Under the pieces are notes generated by a model. It ran no database searches, was not told the origin of the DNA, and saw nothing but the letters and a program-made list of their open reading frames with translations. Made by a program: the position numbers and the translations under genes. Source: Agrypnia vestita (Eukaryota > Arthropoda > Insecta > Trichoptera > Phryganeidae). Taken from it: a DNA stretch of 64,000 bases. The stretch lies in contig JADDOH010001530.1 in the NCBI GenBank assembly GCA_016648135.1, positions 62,001-126,000 of the forward strand, in the 5' to 3' direction. Positions 31,676 through 41,595 of this stretch are shown one piece after another (the stretch's first letter is position 1; every line of letters begins with the position of its first letter).

Positions 31676-32365
31676 TTACTCCGGCCGCACACTGGATGCG
31701 TTTTCGTACGAAATTGAGTAGTACGTATACGTACGAATACGCAAGTACATTCCTAACCTTCGAAGTAGTATTGAATATCGCACACTGCACACGATTTAGT
31801 ACTGCGTGTACGCATGTATAGATAGATACACGTCCGACACGATCCAGATTTGTTCGGAAATTTTTGTGATTTCGTACGACGGATATTGAAAATTTTGTCA
31901 ATTTGACACATGACCACAAATGTTTGTGGGACCAAAGTGATTTAACTACGTGACCGTCAGCGCAGATCATGGCGGAGGATTCTCTATTATTTCTAGATAG
32001 GATAGAGATTTCTAAAGAATTAAAAAATTCATGTAAGTTAAATAATTTGGTTTAATGAAGGTGAGGTGTAATTATGTAGGTACTTCGAACAAAATTCTTT
32101 TAAATAATTCTCCGATGTTATGAGCTTTCGTTGCACTTCGATTCTCTTCAGCATTTGTGAATCTATTAGACAGATGGTCATGAAATTTGTCATTATTTAA
32201 GTCTGCCATAATAGAGTTTTCCAGAAGATACAGATTATTCATTTGGCACAAACGTCATCGGAGAAATGTCAAAGTAACTGATCGTGACAACGCAAAACGC
32301 AATCAGTGTGCGCGCTCCAATACGGACGAAAGTAGTCGTACGAATCCTAAGTGCGGCCGGCCTTA
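31676..32365. mobile_element. PIF/Harbinger-type non-autonomous element
   Basis: Ends CTCCGGCCGCAC and its near-complement GTGCGGCCGGCC, each flanked by TTA (31676-31678, 32363-32365), the 3-bp target typical of Harbinger. Just inside the ends are repeated TCGTACGA-type words. About 690 bp. It keeps what may be a first exon: an ATG near 31970 opens 'MAEDSLLFLDRIEISKELKN' and is followed by a GTAAGT donor-like site. The transposase is otherwise deleted. Confidence 0.7.
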
Positions 32366-32737
32366 GAGGTTACAAGTTCTCTCTTATGGTAGAGAAAATA
32401 CAAAAGAAAATTTCTGAGATGTCAATATATGAGAGAGTGCGAACATTATCCTTGGCTCTATCCAATTGAGATTTTCCCGGGTACGCTTGGCTACTATAGT
32501 TTAGAGACCAGAAGGGATTTTATTTGATTACATATTTTTATCGATTGTTGCGCGGTATGATCAATAATCCTGAAATTATCCGGAGCATTGGTATGTATGT
32601 TTCTGATAGCGTCAACATACATTACAAGTGTTAATAATAATCATCCTATAAGTTTGTTTAACGTTTAAATATACAGGACCAACCTGCCCATAGTTATGCC
32701 TGTTGGAAGAGCTCCCGCAATGCTGAACAGTATCACT

Positions 32738-32788
32738 CTGACATAATTAATAATAATATACTTTGTATATTATTATTAATTATGTCAG
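32738..32788. repeat. Perfect 23-bp inverted repeat
   Basis: CTGACATAATTAATAATAA.. and its exact complement separated by CTTTG. Could form a stable hairpin. No adjacent gene, so a terminator role is unlikely; it may be a tiny foldback element. Confidence 0.6.
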
Positions 32789-33179
32789 TAGTACCAAATG
32801 TACCTAGTACCAAATGTTTTCAATGGTCCCTTCACAGGGATTCAACATATATTAGGATTTACAATAAATTAGCGGTTAAAATTATGTATATTATATTCTT
32901 ATTAATTATATTAATAATGTCGCCACAAAATCATTTTGCTCATATTGAAGAAAATATCACTTTGGATATTGATCTGTTCCATACTTCTGGTTTTTCCGAA
33001 GCAGGATTCTCCTATATCCTTGATAAGAATTTTTATTGATGTATATTAATTAAATATAATAACAGGTACGAATTGAATGTAAGTTTGTAATGTATATGTT
33101 ATTTATTTATCAAATAAATTGGATACCGGTTTACCCAAAACCGGTAACGCGTGACAATAAAACTGCGGTTATAAACAAA

Positions 33180-33545
33180 CCCACAAATTTCAACAATTAT
33201 TATCGTGTAGGTGGCGTGCCGCTTCCTTATTGTCTATCACTTCCTTTCTTACGTCCCATTTCACCCCCGAGCCGACACAATGCTCCCGGAAAGTTTTCCC
33301 GGAGTTTATTCCCGATCAGTCACGTCCCCCGACGCGTGGGCACACCCCTCCACGCAAAGTTTACGTTTTGTTACCGCTTTTTACATTTTCACTTAAACGA
33401 TTCTCGGTTTTGTCGGCTTTTTGCAGACACCTACCCTTAAAAGTAATCGTGCACAGAAATCTCCCGATTCGCCCTTTGCCAGAGGTGAATTTACCCTTAT
33501 CCGGATTATAAACCTAACTTTTGATCCGGGAGAGAGTTTCTTTAA
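33180..33545. other. GC-richer unique island
   Basis: Three overlapping plus-strand frames, none with a recognised domain. Composition differs from the AT-rich surroundings. Function unknown. Confidence 0.25.
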
Positions 33546-33959
33546 TTTGTTTTGAAAATGATTAATTTATTCGCCCATCCTTTCTGCTGTTATTTTCTGT
33601 GTATAATATTTCTCGAGATTTTTCTCTTTCGATAAATTAAATATTCACGGATCTTTTTCATGATAATTGTAATACTTTTTTTACGTATACATTTATACTC
33701 AAACATCTCATTGTGTGTCTCCGCCTATTTCGTCAGTTTGACTTGGAAACACTGAGTATAAAATTGTACAGAGATGAACCAAACCCCGTATTTTAGGCGA
33801 GGGGATCAATAAATTACCAAAACAACGATGTTATAGAACTGATGAAAATTGGACCACTAGTGGAATTTACATAACTATGGATTTATGCACTTATGGAGAC
33901 TTCTTCGGGAGAGTCTTCTTCATGCAATTTTAAATGGAAAATATTCTTTACACTTTGGG

Positions 33960-34120
33960 TGAAATATCGATAGTTACAGAGATAGGCGACAACAAAGTTT
34001 ATATTTTCTTTCAATATTTTTGATTTATTTTCATTAAAACTTTGGACTATCACTAAATTAACTAATCAGTAATATTAAAAATTTATTCGCTTTTTTAAGA
34101 AGTGTCCGTAAGTTTTTGCT
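33960..34120 (+). repeat. Foldback MITE family 1, fragment
   Basis: 'ATCGATAGTTACAGAGATAG' followed by 'CAATATTTTTGATTTATTTT' and 'GACTATCACTAAATTAACT', following the order of the arm of 265-777, with much divergence. Confidence 0.4.
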
Positions 34121-34359
34121 ACTAGCCATGTATCATAAGACACTATATGTCTAAGATATTTTATTTTATAATAAGCAAATGGCCTTGTTTTCTGTCTTAA
34201 ATAAACATTCGCCGGGAAAGGTTGCATGTCAGTAAAGGTGGAGAAATTCTACGGAAATAGAAAAAAAATCATCCAATTTCTACCAAAATTTTGCCCTCCA
34301 CGGTGATGTTACTCCTTAAGCGCTGTGAGCCAAGTGTGAGGAACAGATGAAGTCTGCGA

Positions 34360-34494
34360 AAATCTTGGCACTTTGAGGTAAACCAAATCTTGGCACTTTA
34401 GGGTAAATCAAATCTTGGCACTTTAGGGTAAACCAAATCTTAGCACTTTAGGGTAAACGAAATCCTTGCACTTTCAGGTAAACCAAATCTCGGA
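34360..34494. repeat. 25-bp tandem repeat
   Basis: About 5.4 units of AAATCTTGGCACTTTAGGGT plus AAACC, starting at 34360, 34385, 34410, 34435, 34460 and 34485. Exactly 25 bp each, one to three changes between units. Confidence 0.9.
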
Positions 34495-34589
34495 GGTCGG
34501 TATTCTTTTAAGCTCCGACAGGATTCCTGAATCGTTGATTATTTCATATCATCTTGCATATTATAACGGTGCAAAAGTATTATACAATA

Positions 34590-34850
34590 TTTGGGTCGAG
34601 AATCGGCGTCTTGGCCGGTCACTTTGCGTAACTCCCGACCAGTTTCCATTACTCACGTCGCGTCGCGCACCGGCCCGCCGCCTTATCGGCTCCGGCCAAC
34701 AGCTTTATCGGCCGCCTCGCTGACCCCGCGACCCGCGCTCTAATGCGCTCTCCGCCGAGAGTGTCCCAATCGGCCATTATTCATCTCCCGGCCGATTATT
34801 GTACGCGTAACACAACACAACACCGGCCGCTGTTCGGCTAATCAAGCGAG
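34590..34850. other. GC-rich unique island, CpG-dense
   Basis: Includes 'CGTCGCGTCGCGCACCGGCC', 'CGGCTCCGGCCAACAGC' and repeated CGGCC(A/G)ATTAT words ('TCGGCCATTATTCATC', 'CCGGCCGATTATTG'). No protein family recognised. The mix of CpG density with homeodomain-like ATTA cores fits a conserved regulatory element, but that is inference. Confidence 0.35.
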
Positions 34851-35115
34851 ATTTCTATCTTTAGCAATTTCTAAACGGGTATTTGTATTTTCTTTCTTAT
34901 TTTTCTGTTTTTTTTTAAATTGAACAAAATATCATAATTATTGACGCCTACCGCCATCTCCGTGGCCAAAGCGGTCACAGCTGGGTAAACATGAGACACT
35001 GGCTGCATGTGCCACGCAGCGTCCGTCTGCCGTGCTTCATCTCTATTTGTTCCCGACGCGAATCGCCGGGACATAAAGGAGAGGGTTTGTGGTGTGTGGA
35101 AGTTATATATAGATG

Positions 35116-35279
35116 ACTTGTCTAAGACCACTAATGAGTTTAAGACTACACGACTAGTTTCGACAACTACAGATGTTGTCATCAACGGGTGATTTTATAT
35201 CATCTCCCGTTGATGACAACATCTGTAGTTGTCGAAACTAGTCGTGTAGTCTTAAACTCATTAGTGGTCTTAGACAAGT
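35116..35279. repeat. Perfect 74-bp palindrome arms, PLE-related
   Basis: Left arm 35116-35189 and right arm 35206-35279 are exact complements separated by 16 bp. Each arm contains GTTGATGACAACATC and GTTGTCGAAACTAGTC, a hammerhead-like half (GAAAC, helix III ACTAGT, cleavage C) with a changed 5' box. Tail-to-tail terminal repeats are known in Penelope-like elements. The perfect match implies recent formation or gene conversion. Confidence 0.6.
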
Positions 35280-35289
35280 GATCTATTTA

Positions 35290-35940
35290 TATATAATTAT
35301 ATTGTCATTCCACAAAGTTAACGCCAATTCAATAAATAATAGTGTGTGGAAGTAGTGAATACGATACGAATGTGGACTGTAATTTTGATAGGAAAGAATG
35401 AAACACCCTGTTCCCTGTCCTTCTGGTACTATGGACTTTTTACATTCATATTTTGTACTTAAACCGTATATATGTAACTTGTAACTTGCAATTCGCTTAA
35501 AGGATAATAAGTATGTTCCAATTGTTATTTGTCCTTGCTCCTTGGAGGCAGAGAAGAGGTTTTGTGTGGACGCCTCCCCGTCCCGCTCGCATTCCCATGA
35601 GTGTCAGAGTGCCGATTCACTAGAAAGATTCACTTCTAAACACTTGCTGCTAAGGCATGACATTTGGCGAAAGGCGATCCGTATTCGATAAGTATAGAGA
35701 CACAATCTTAGTAGAGAACGCCTTGCCCTTTTAGCCTTAAACACCACTTTTGCTTCGATCATATTTGCATTCACCTTCGCATGCACGCTGTTTGTTTGTT
35801 GAAGCTTTAAGCAAGCCATTCTCCTCATATATTTGGTTTATCTGATGCTGCCAGGTCTTTCGCGGATGCCCTCTGCTCCTGAAATAACCTCACCTCGCTC
35901 ATAAGTTTCAGATGCTATCTGCAGAAGTAAATGTGAAATA
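35290..35940. other. No recognisable gene
   Basis: Unique sequence. A 74-codon minus-strand frame (35604-35828) lacks family features. Confidence 0.3.
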
Positions 35941-35944
35941 AACA

Positions 35945-36055
35945 CATAAATTTAAAATGAGTTTTACTTTACTTTGTAATACACACACAATATGAGTTAT
36001 TAAATTACTACTATAGTTTCGAGAGGAGCAGTCCCTCTCATCATCAGGTATAGAT
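35945..36055 (-). mobile_element. PLE-type terminus with hammerhead motif
   Basis: Minus strand: hammerhead-like motif at 36004-36053, then an AT-rich tail with 'TAATAACTCATATTGTGTGT' and 'CAAAGTAAAGTAAAACTC'. A degraded relative is at 9870-9960. Confidence 0.5.
36004..36053 (-). ncRNA. Hammerhead ribozyme-like motif
   Basis: Minus strand: CTGATGA, extra T, helix II GAGAGG/CCTCTC with a longer loop, GAA, helix III ACT-AT-AGT, cleavage A, weak helix I (TAC/GTA). The core is intact. Helix I is short, so activity would depend on context. Confidence 0.5.
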
Positions 36056-36289
36056 AATAACTAACTTAAATACAAAATTTATCAATCTAATCGGGTAGGT
36101 CAGGGGGGCGCGGGCTGGAAAAGGGTATTTTTCCCCCAAAAATCGGGGATTGGTGAAATGGACTGTAATGTGATATTATTTATTAATGTGTTTCTAGAAT
36201 TAAAATCACTAAGTATCTGCCAAATCTTTCAATGATATTAAACAGATAAACATTAAATATAGGAGTGTATTATGTTCTGCGTGCTTGAA

Positions 36290-36715
36290 TTATAAGAGGT
36301 TGCGATGTCGGCTGAATAAATAGTCGTACACTAGAATATTAATTAAGTACTTTATTACTTAACTAAGGCTCTTCACAAAGTACAGTAAACCAGGCGTAAG
36401 TACTTACAGACACGGCTCTAAAGTTAATAACATTCTCCTCGAGCCGCGCAGCATTCGGTTACCGCCCCGCACGGTGGCGCTGGCGAACCTCTGACCCGTG
36501 TGTCTAATGTGGGCATTATTAGATTGCGTAATAAAACTACACTTACTGCAGTGCCTTATGCAGCTTTAATACCTCATCACTGTAATAAAACGCCGATTGT
36601 CTTGAAAAAAATATTTTTTCTAAAATTTTAACGACTAAAATAATAACAAAGGCGTCATGTGAGGTGATTAAAACAATTTAATCTCAATCACTAAATGTTT
36701 CAAGATTATTTCACA
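36290..36715. other. Unidentified, possibly LTR upstream part
   Basis: Unique sequence with a GC-rich stretch near 36430-36500. No coding. It could be the upstream part of the LTR-like region that follows. Confidence 0.25.
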
Positions 36716-37240
36716 CGCTTATTATTGCGCTATTTCTTGATTCGCGCTAATTAACGCTGTTTCTGTCGCTTTAATCACTTTCGAGAGTATTCCGTTCAAT
36801 TTTCGCACCAAGTACTACTCGCCCGCCAAAAGGACCCTGTAAACGTTCCAGAAATCGAGGACCTTATATTGCACGTCAATTCAGTCTTGCGTGCGACGAT
36901 TAGTGAAAACCGAATATGCTTATTATTGCATTGTTTCTTGATTCGCGCTAATTAACGCTGTTTCTATCGCTTGAATCACTTTCGAGAGTATTCCGTTCAA
37001 TTTTCGCACTAAGTACTACTCGCCCGCCAAAAGGACCCTGGAAACGTTCCAGAAATCGAGGTCCTTATATTGCACGTCAAGTCAGTCTTGCATGCGACGC
37101 CTAGTGAAAACCGAAGACAAGCGAACGGGCGCGAATCCGAGCGAACATAGGTACACAGTCAGCGAGTAGAATAAAGAGTTATTTCTTGCTTGTGGAATAT
37201 TGTTTAAAATAAATCGATTTTGGACCAGTAAATAAATTAT
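36716..37240 (+). repeat. 201-bp tandem duplication in an LTR-like region
   Basis: Two copies (about 36717-36917 and 36918-37118) differing at roughly ten positions. Each contains 'TTGATTCGCGCTAATTAACG', 'CGCCCGCCAAAAGGACCCTG', a TATA-like CCTTATATTGCACG and an initiator-like TCAGTCTTGC. Downstream come AATAAAGAGTTATTTC and AAAATAAATCG (polyadenylation-type signals). This reads like an LTR whose promoter block has been duplicated. Ends not defined. Confidence 0.45.
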
Positions 37241-37259
37241 TTATAGTTTATATTATTTA

Positions 37260-37505
37260 AGTGTTTCCAGATATATCCTAGATGTCTATAGAGACGAGGC
37301 GAAAGTATGTATGGGTGTCTTTGGGTGTTTACAAGACTTACGGCTCTCATTGGCTGGCTTAAATGTTCACTTAACACAATGTAACGTTCACCGATTCCAC
37401 CCATGATCCAGCCAACGACGGGCCGTAATCTGTGTAAACATCCAAAGACTTCCATACCTACCTATCCATATGAAATAGTTTCGTCCCTGTGAGACACCTA
37501 TAATA
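37260..37505. mobile_element. Foldback family 2, compact copy
   Basis: Arms meet at about 37400: left 'GATGTCTATAGAGACGAGG..CTGGCTTAAATG', right 'ACTTCCATACCTACCTATCC..TTTCGTCCCTGTGAGACACC'. Same family as 18297-19009. Confidence 0.6.
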
Positions 37506-37639
37506 ACTGTGGTACCCCAGACTGCACAGGCTAGGTAACACCTGTGTGCAAATGCGCATATCTCTGATATTTTTAATTCCAATTTAGCACAGTATAAAGG
37601 TTCGCTACTAAAAGCTCTACACCCTGCCGTCCTGAATTC

Positions 37640-37857
37640 ATAATGAAATCACAAACAAATTATTATACCTATTTGTTTAACCTTGTATATATTTCACATC
37701 TCCTTTTTCTAAATTTCTGTTATAACTTTAAACAACTATCTATACTTTTATATATTGTCAATTCTGTAATTTTGGTGTTCTACTCTTTGGATTTCTTGTA
37801 CATATTATTATGTAAAAGGTGCTTCTGTGCGGTATATTGAAATTAATAAATAAATAA
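37640..37857 (+). mobile_element. Non-LTR 3' end, another family
   Basis: 3' UTR-like: 'TACATATTATTATGTAAAAG' followed by 'GAAATTAATAAATAAATAAC' tail. Similar in style to the other retrotransposon ends but not the same sequence. Confidence 0.35.
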
Positions 37858-38034
37858 CTTAATTGATGGCTTCTGCGGACAAAAAAACCGTGAAAGAGTG
37901 CTCTTGAAAATATTTTGAACAAACTCAAAAATATGAGTAAAATGGTTTCATTTGGATCCCACCACCGCGAATAGAGACAGTATTTAAAGTTACGAATATA
38001 ATATTTTGAAAACATATATTTCAAATCAGTCCTT

Positions 38035-38585
38035 TGTACTCCCTTTATATTAACTCGTGGCGTCTGCTTGCTTGCTTGCCGGGTGAAAAAACTTTGGATC
38101 GATTTTTAACCCTTTTCCCGTGATCCAATCGAGCTGAAACTTCGCAAGCAGACTCGTGGCGACGATCAAGAAGATCTTTCAAATTTTCGTTAAAAAATAT
38201 TAATAATTATAGTATAATATTGGATTTTTACATATTTTAATGTTTTTTTCAAATTGGAATCGTTACAAAAGATTGATTACTACGAACGACGGCCTGACAA
38301 CGTCACGGAATATTAAAATTTGAATTAATCCGTCGCTAGGTGTAATAGGTACACTTCACTACGAATTTCGAAAATTTATGACAATGGGTTCACAGCTGAC
38401 AGCACACTTCGGTTTTTTGGGAAGAAATCAAATAATAAAGAGATATTTTAGAGATTTTTGACATAGATATTTGTCTAGACATGTTTCATTTTCAGTCAAT
38501 CAATTATTTAATTACATGATGGTAAACTTAATGTACAAAGAAAGGTAGTATAATAAAAACTTGGTTTTTATGGGTTAGTTTTTTA
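38035..38585 (+). repeat. Dispersed repeat family C, copy 1
   Basis: Begins 'ACTCCCTTTATATTAACTCG' and 'GGCGTCTGCTTGCTTGC', then 'AACTTTGGATCGATTTTTAA', 'GTGATCCAATCGAGCTGAAA' and 'GGCGACGATCAAGAAGATCT'. It ends with 'ATAATAAAAACTTGGTTTTT' and 'ATGGGTTA'. Other copies: 52065-52625 (+), 57545-57848 (-), 59893-60130 (-, partial). No ORF. Superfamily not identifiable. Confidence 0.65.
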
Positions 38586-38616
38586 AATTAAGTTTTTAAT
38601 TCATGTTCCATATTCC

Positions 38617-38780
38617 GGAGAATTCCACGCCTTTGGGCCTGCCACCGTAAATGTCCGTCCACTAAACTCAGTCTTCTGGCGAGGGTTGAACGGCTCCACA
38701 ACCCTTCCTGCACCTGAAGTAGGGGCTGACATCAGATTTTGGCGTCTATCATTCAAGTTGTCTGGGATGAAGAGCTCTTG
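38617..38780 (-). pseudogene. Non-LTR RT C-terminus fragment
   Basis: Minus-strand translation gives 'TEFSGRTFTVAGPKAWNS', matching 'RxFxVAGPKxWNSLP' of CR1/Jockey-type C-termini, preceded by a 'RRQNLMSA' stretch. Short and broken. Confidence 0.5.
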
Positions 38781-38889
38781 AAGTTAGCAGCTGCACCACA
38801 GCTTTGCAAGTCGATATTTAACCACAACGACATATAAACGTAGATAGTAAAAATTGTTCGAAGAATATTTTTTCTTCTGAATGAGGGTA

Positions 38890-39015
38890 TGAACTTTGTG
38901 GTGACATTTTTATTAAAATAAAACACAAATCACTTTGTTTTCACCACTTTATTAGATATTATACAATCTACATGTTTCGAGAATAATGTTCTCTTCTTCA
39001 GGATTGTTTGTGTAC
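38890..39015 (-). mobile_element. PLE-type terminus with hammerhead motif, copy 2
   Basis: Close relative of 18000-18125 over about 120 bp, in the same orientation, with the ribozyme motif at 38964-39006. Confidence 0.55.
38964..39006 (-). ncRNA. Hammerhead ribozyme-like motif
   Basis: Minus strand: helix I CAATC; CTGAAGA; extra A; helix II GAGAA/TTCTC with a CATTA loop; GAA; helix III AC-AT-GT; cleavage A; GATTG. Core intact; helices I and II fully paired. Confidence 0.6.
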
Positions 39016-39284
39016 TAAAATTGAAAAAGATAAACTATTCAAGTGTGTAACGGTTAAGGGGTTGGTGAGGGGAGGGGGGGGGGTCGGAGCTGTTAATTAG
39101 TGAATGTCATCTCAAGGGGATGGAATCTTAAGTGGAAAAATATTCAATAGTGGGTTGTGCACAAATTAGTTAGTAAAAGTGTCAAAGTTATCAGAGCTGA
39201 TGCTAGTAGTAGTAGTATACTTAGTGATAGTGATAGTGATACTTGTGCTAGTAGTACCGTAGACTATTAGGAATCGGAAAAAAA

Positions 39285-39365
39285 TTAACATCAGCGCCGA
39301 TGCTGCATCCTGCAATGGGATCCGAAACTTAGCCAGAAAAGGCGTAAACAAACAAGAATATCCCG
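39285..39365 (+). mobile_element. PLE-type terminus, family E, copy 2
   Basis: 'CTGCAATGGGATCCGAAACT' and 'AAGAATATCCCGCAAAACTC' as in 21355-21535. The hammerhead box is changed to CCGATGC. Confidence 0.4.
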
Positions 39366-39424
39366 CAAAACTCTAACCATATAAGATAAGTTGTTAAAAT
39401 TGTTTCGCTTTTTAAATTGGGAAT

Positions 39425-39500
39425 TTGGTTTAAATTTTGCTGGCTTGAGTGTTCACTCTACACAGTGCAACGTTCACCAATTCCATAGTAAGAACATCCA
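39425..39500. repeat. Foldback family 2, short fragment
   Basis: 'CTGGCTTGAGTGTTCACTC' and 'CAACGTTCACCAATTCCATA'. The rest is lost. Confidence 0.45.
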
Positions 39501-40224
39501 CACATTATCAAATTTTGAAAATTCTATATATACGAGTATGTTAGAATTTCAAGAACCTTCCTGTATTTGATTGGTCAATGCTAGAGATATTTGTAGTCTT
39601 TTTTCATTAACTAGTTAGTATACATAGGTTTCTCAGCTGGTAATGAAACCTCTATATTTTTAAATATAGAGGTATCATTATCATACCAAATTAAAAAAAA
39701 CCTCTATATATTTCAGAGTTTTCGGAAGATGTAATGCAAAATAATTATATTTTGATGAAAGATGACGTAAATCTATTTTGTCTAATCTAATTTATGTTTG
39801 AGTTTAATTTAATAATTTACAATTGTCAGGAAAATAGAATGCAGAAATTATCAAGACAAAGATTCCAACAATTGAAAGTTTTTATTATGTATAAAATTAA
39901 TAAATAATCAACAATTTAACCTCTGGTATACTCGGTATTTGAAAATTTTGCACTTTTTAATACACTGATACGATTATGTATAATACACAGTGTGTCAGTG
40001 TATTAGTGGCTAACCTTGCCGTGGTTGGTTGATGTCGCGGATAAGTATACAACTTTACGTTACAGTCAACCTAGAACTGGAGAGCAAATTATATATAAAG
40101 GAAATGATTGTTTCGAAACGAATTGGACCCCAATCCCCAATAAAAAAATCATTTCGTTGTCCGTCCGTAACTTCCTTGAATCGAATAGCTGATCTCATTC
40201 CATTTTCAAAAATAGTATGATTTC
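39501..40224. other. No recognisable gene
   Basis: AT-rich. Contains the hairpin CCTCTATATTT/AAATATAGAGG (about 39650-39673) echoed at 39702. Confidence 0.35.
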
Positions 40225-40620
40225 AAAATTGTTATAAAATAAAATGAAAACATTGACTTTATGCTTTTTTTAATAAAACACTGCGTATTAGTGTTTTCTA
40301 ATATTTCAGATTAATCAAATTAAAACTGAAAGTGCAGATGGCACTAATAATGAGGTGTTTAAATGAGGTACAAAAAAGTGTCGTTCTCTAAGTAACAATG
40401 TCCGCCACTAACACTACGAGATGGATCGAATAATAATGAGGTGTAACAAGCAAAAGAAGCGTAATTTTCTATTTAATAATGTCCGTCACAAACGTCATCA
40501 AGATGCTACGCTACCCCAGATGGCGCTGCTCTCATAGCCTTAACTGGCGGCCGAAATATGTAATAAAAGTACGTCATTCTTGGCGGGTTATAGCTGGTTA
40601 TACTTTAAATCCGCACACTT
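40225..40620 (+). repeat. Dispersed repeat family G, copy 1
   Basis: Shares with 46165-46580 the blocks 'ATGATTTCAAAATTGTTAT', 'AACAATGTCCG(C/T)CACTAAC', 'ACGCTA' and 'AAAGTACGTCATT'. No ORF. A third fragment is at about 47175-47215. Confidence 0.5.
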
Positions 40621-41305
40621 ATCCTTCTTTCGAATAAGCCCGGCATTTTCAACTTTATTCTTCGGGATAAACTTTAATAGCGTTTTTGGTACGGTGTATT
40701 ATATGCTTACATCTATTCCCCTTATAGTCATCTAGTGTCAGTCTCCGGTACTATCGTTACGTACCGCTCCCCAGAGATGTCATCTTATTTCCCCATAAAA
40801 CTTTTACGGAAAATGTCTCCGTGTCACTGATATTGATAAATTACCACTTTTAACATTGTTTTTTCTTCCTTGTTCCAGGTAAGAGAAATATTAAAAAAAA
40901 AAAGAGTTTCTTGGATCTCGTACCTGTCACTGGGTATCGCCTGGAGGACTAACGTGGAGCTGGATGCTGGAGCAGGTAACAGAAGAATTACAGAGAACCA
41001 TCTCATCTCACATCTTGAATAAGTTATCATCTGGAGCGATGCAAGCAGAAGAATTTCTCACTCTAAACATATCGCACTTGTACGTCTATCACTTTCAAAT
41101 GGATGCTACCTTCTATTATTTATTTGTTTATGTACGGGACAAAACCTTTTACCATAAAAAATATAATTAATAATACATTAGTGACAAAAATCGCTAACAC
41201 AATAACACAAATATATAAAAATAAAAATAACCCCTTGATAGAATAAAAAAAAAATATCAATATTTGAACAGTAATTACAAAAATATTAAAAACTTGATAA
41301 CTTTA
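40621..41305. other. No recognisable gene
   Basis: Short opposed frames around 40824-41170 have no domain. Nothing else seen. Confidence 0.3.
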
Positions 41306-41309
41306 GATT

Positions 41310-41400
41310 TAACTAGCCGTACACCCGTGAAAAATCACGGGACATAATGAGGACATCAGCATTTTGAAGCTGAAATTTCATGTAAAAAAAACACATTTTT
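41310..41400 (+). repeat. Dispersed repeat pair I, copy 2
   Basis: 'GTACACCCGTGAAAAATCAC', 'GGGACATAATGAGGACATCA', matching 26225-26312. The sequence downstream (to 41595, with the GACAGACAGACAGAC run) may belong to the same element. Confidence 0.4.
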
Positions 41401-41595
41401 TTAAAACTGTATTTATTAGATTAAAAATTAAATTTAATACAATTAAATTATAATATAATTTACATTATTTAGTGCGGCGACCCTTGCGTGTTGTCTGAGC
41501 CGTCTCTCTGATTGCGTGTCAACGCAACAGCAAGTTTCGGACACTGCGGACCGACAGGCATACGGACAGACAGACAGACAACGAAATTATCATAT

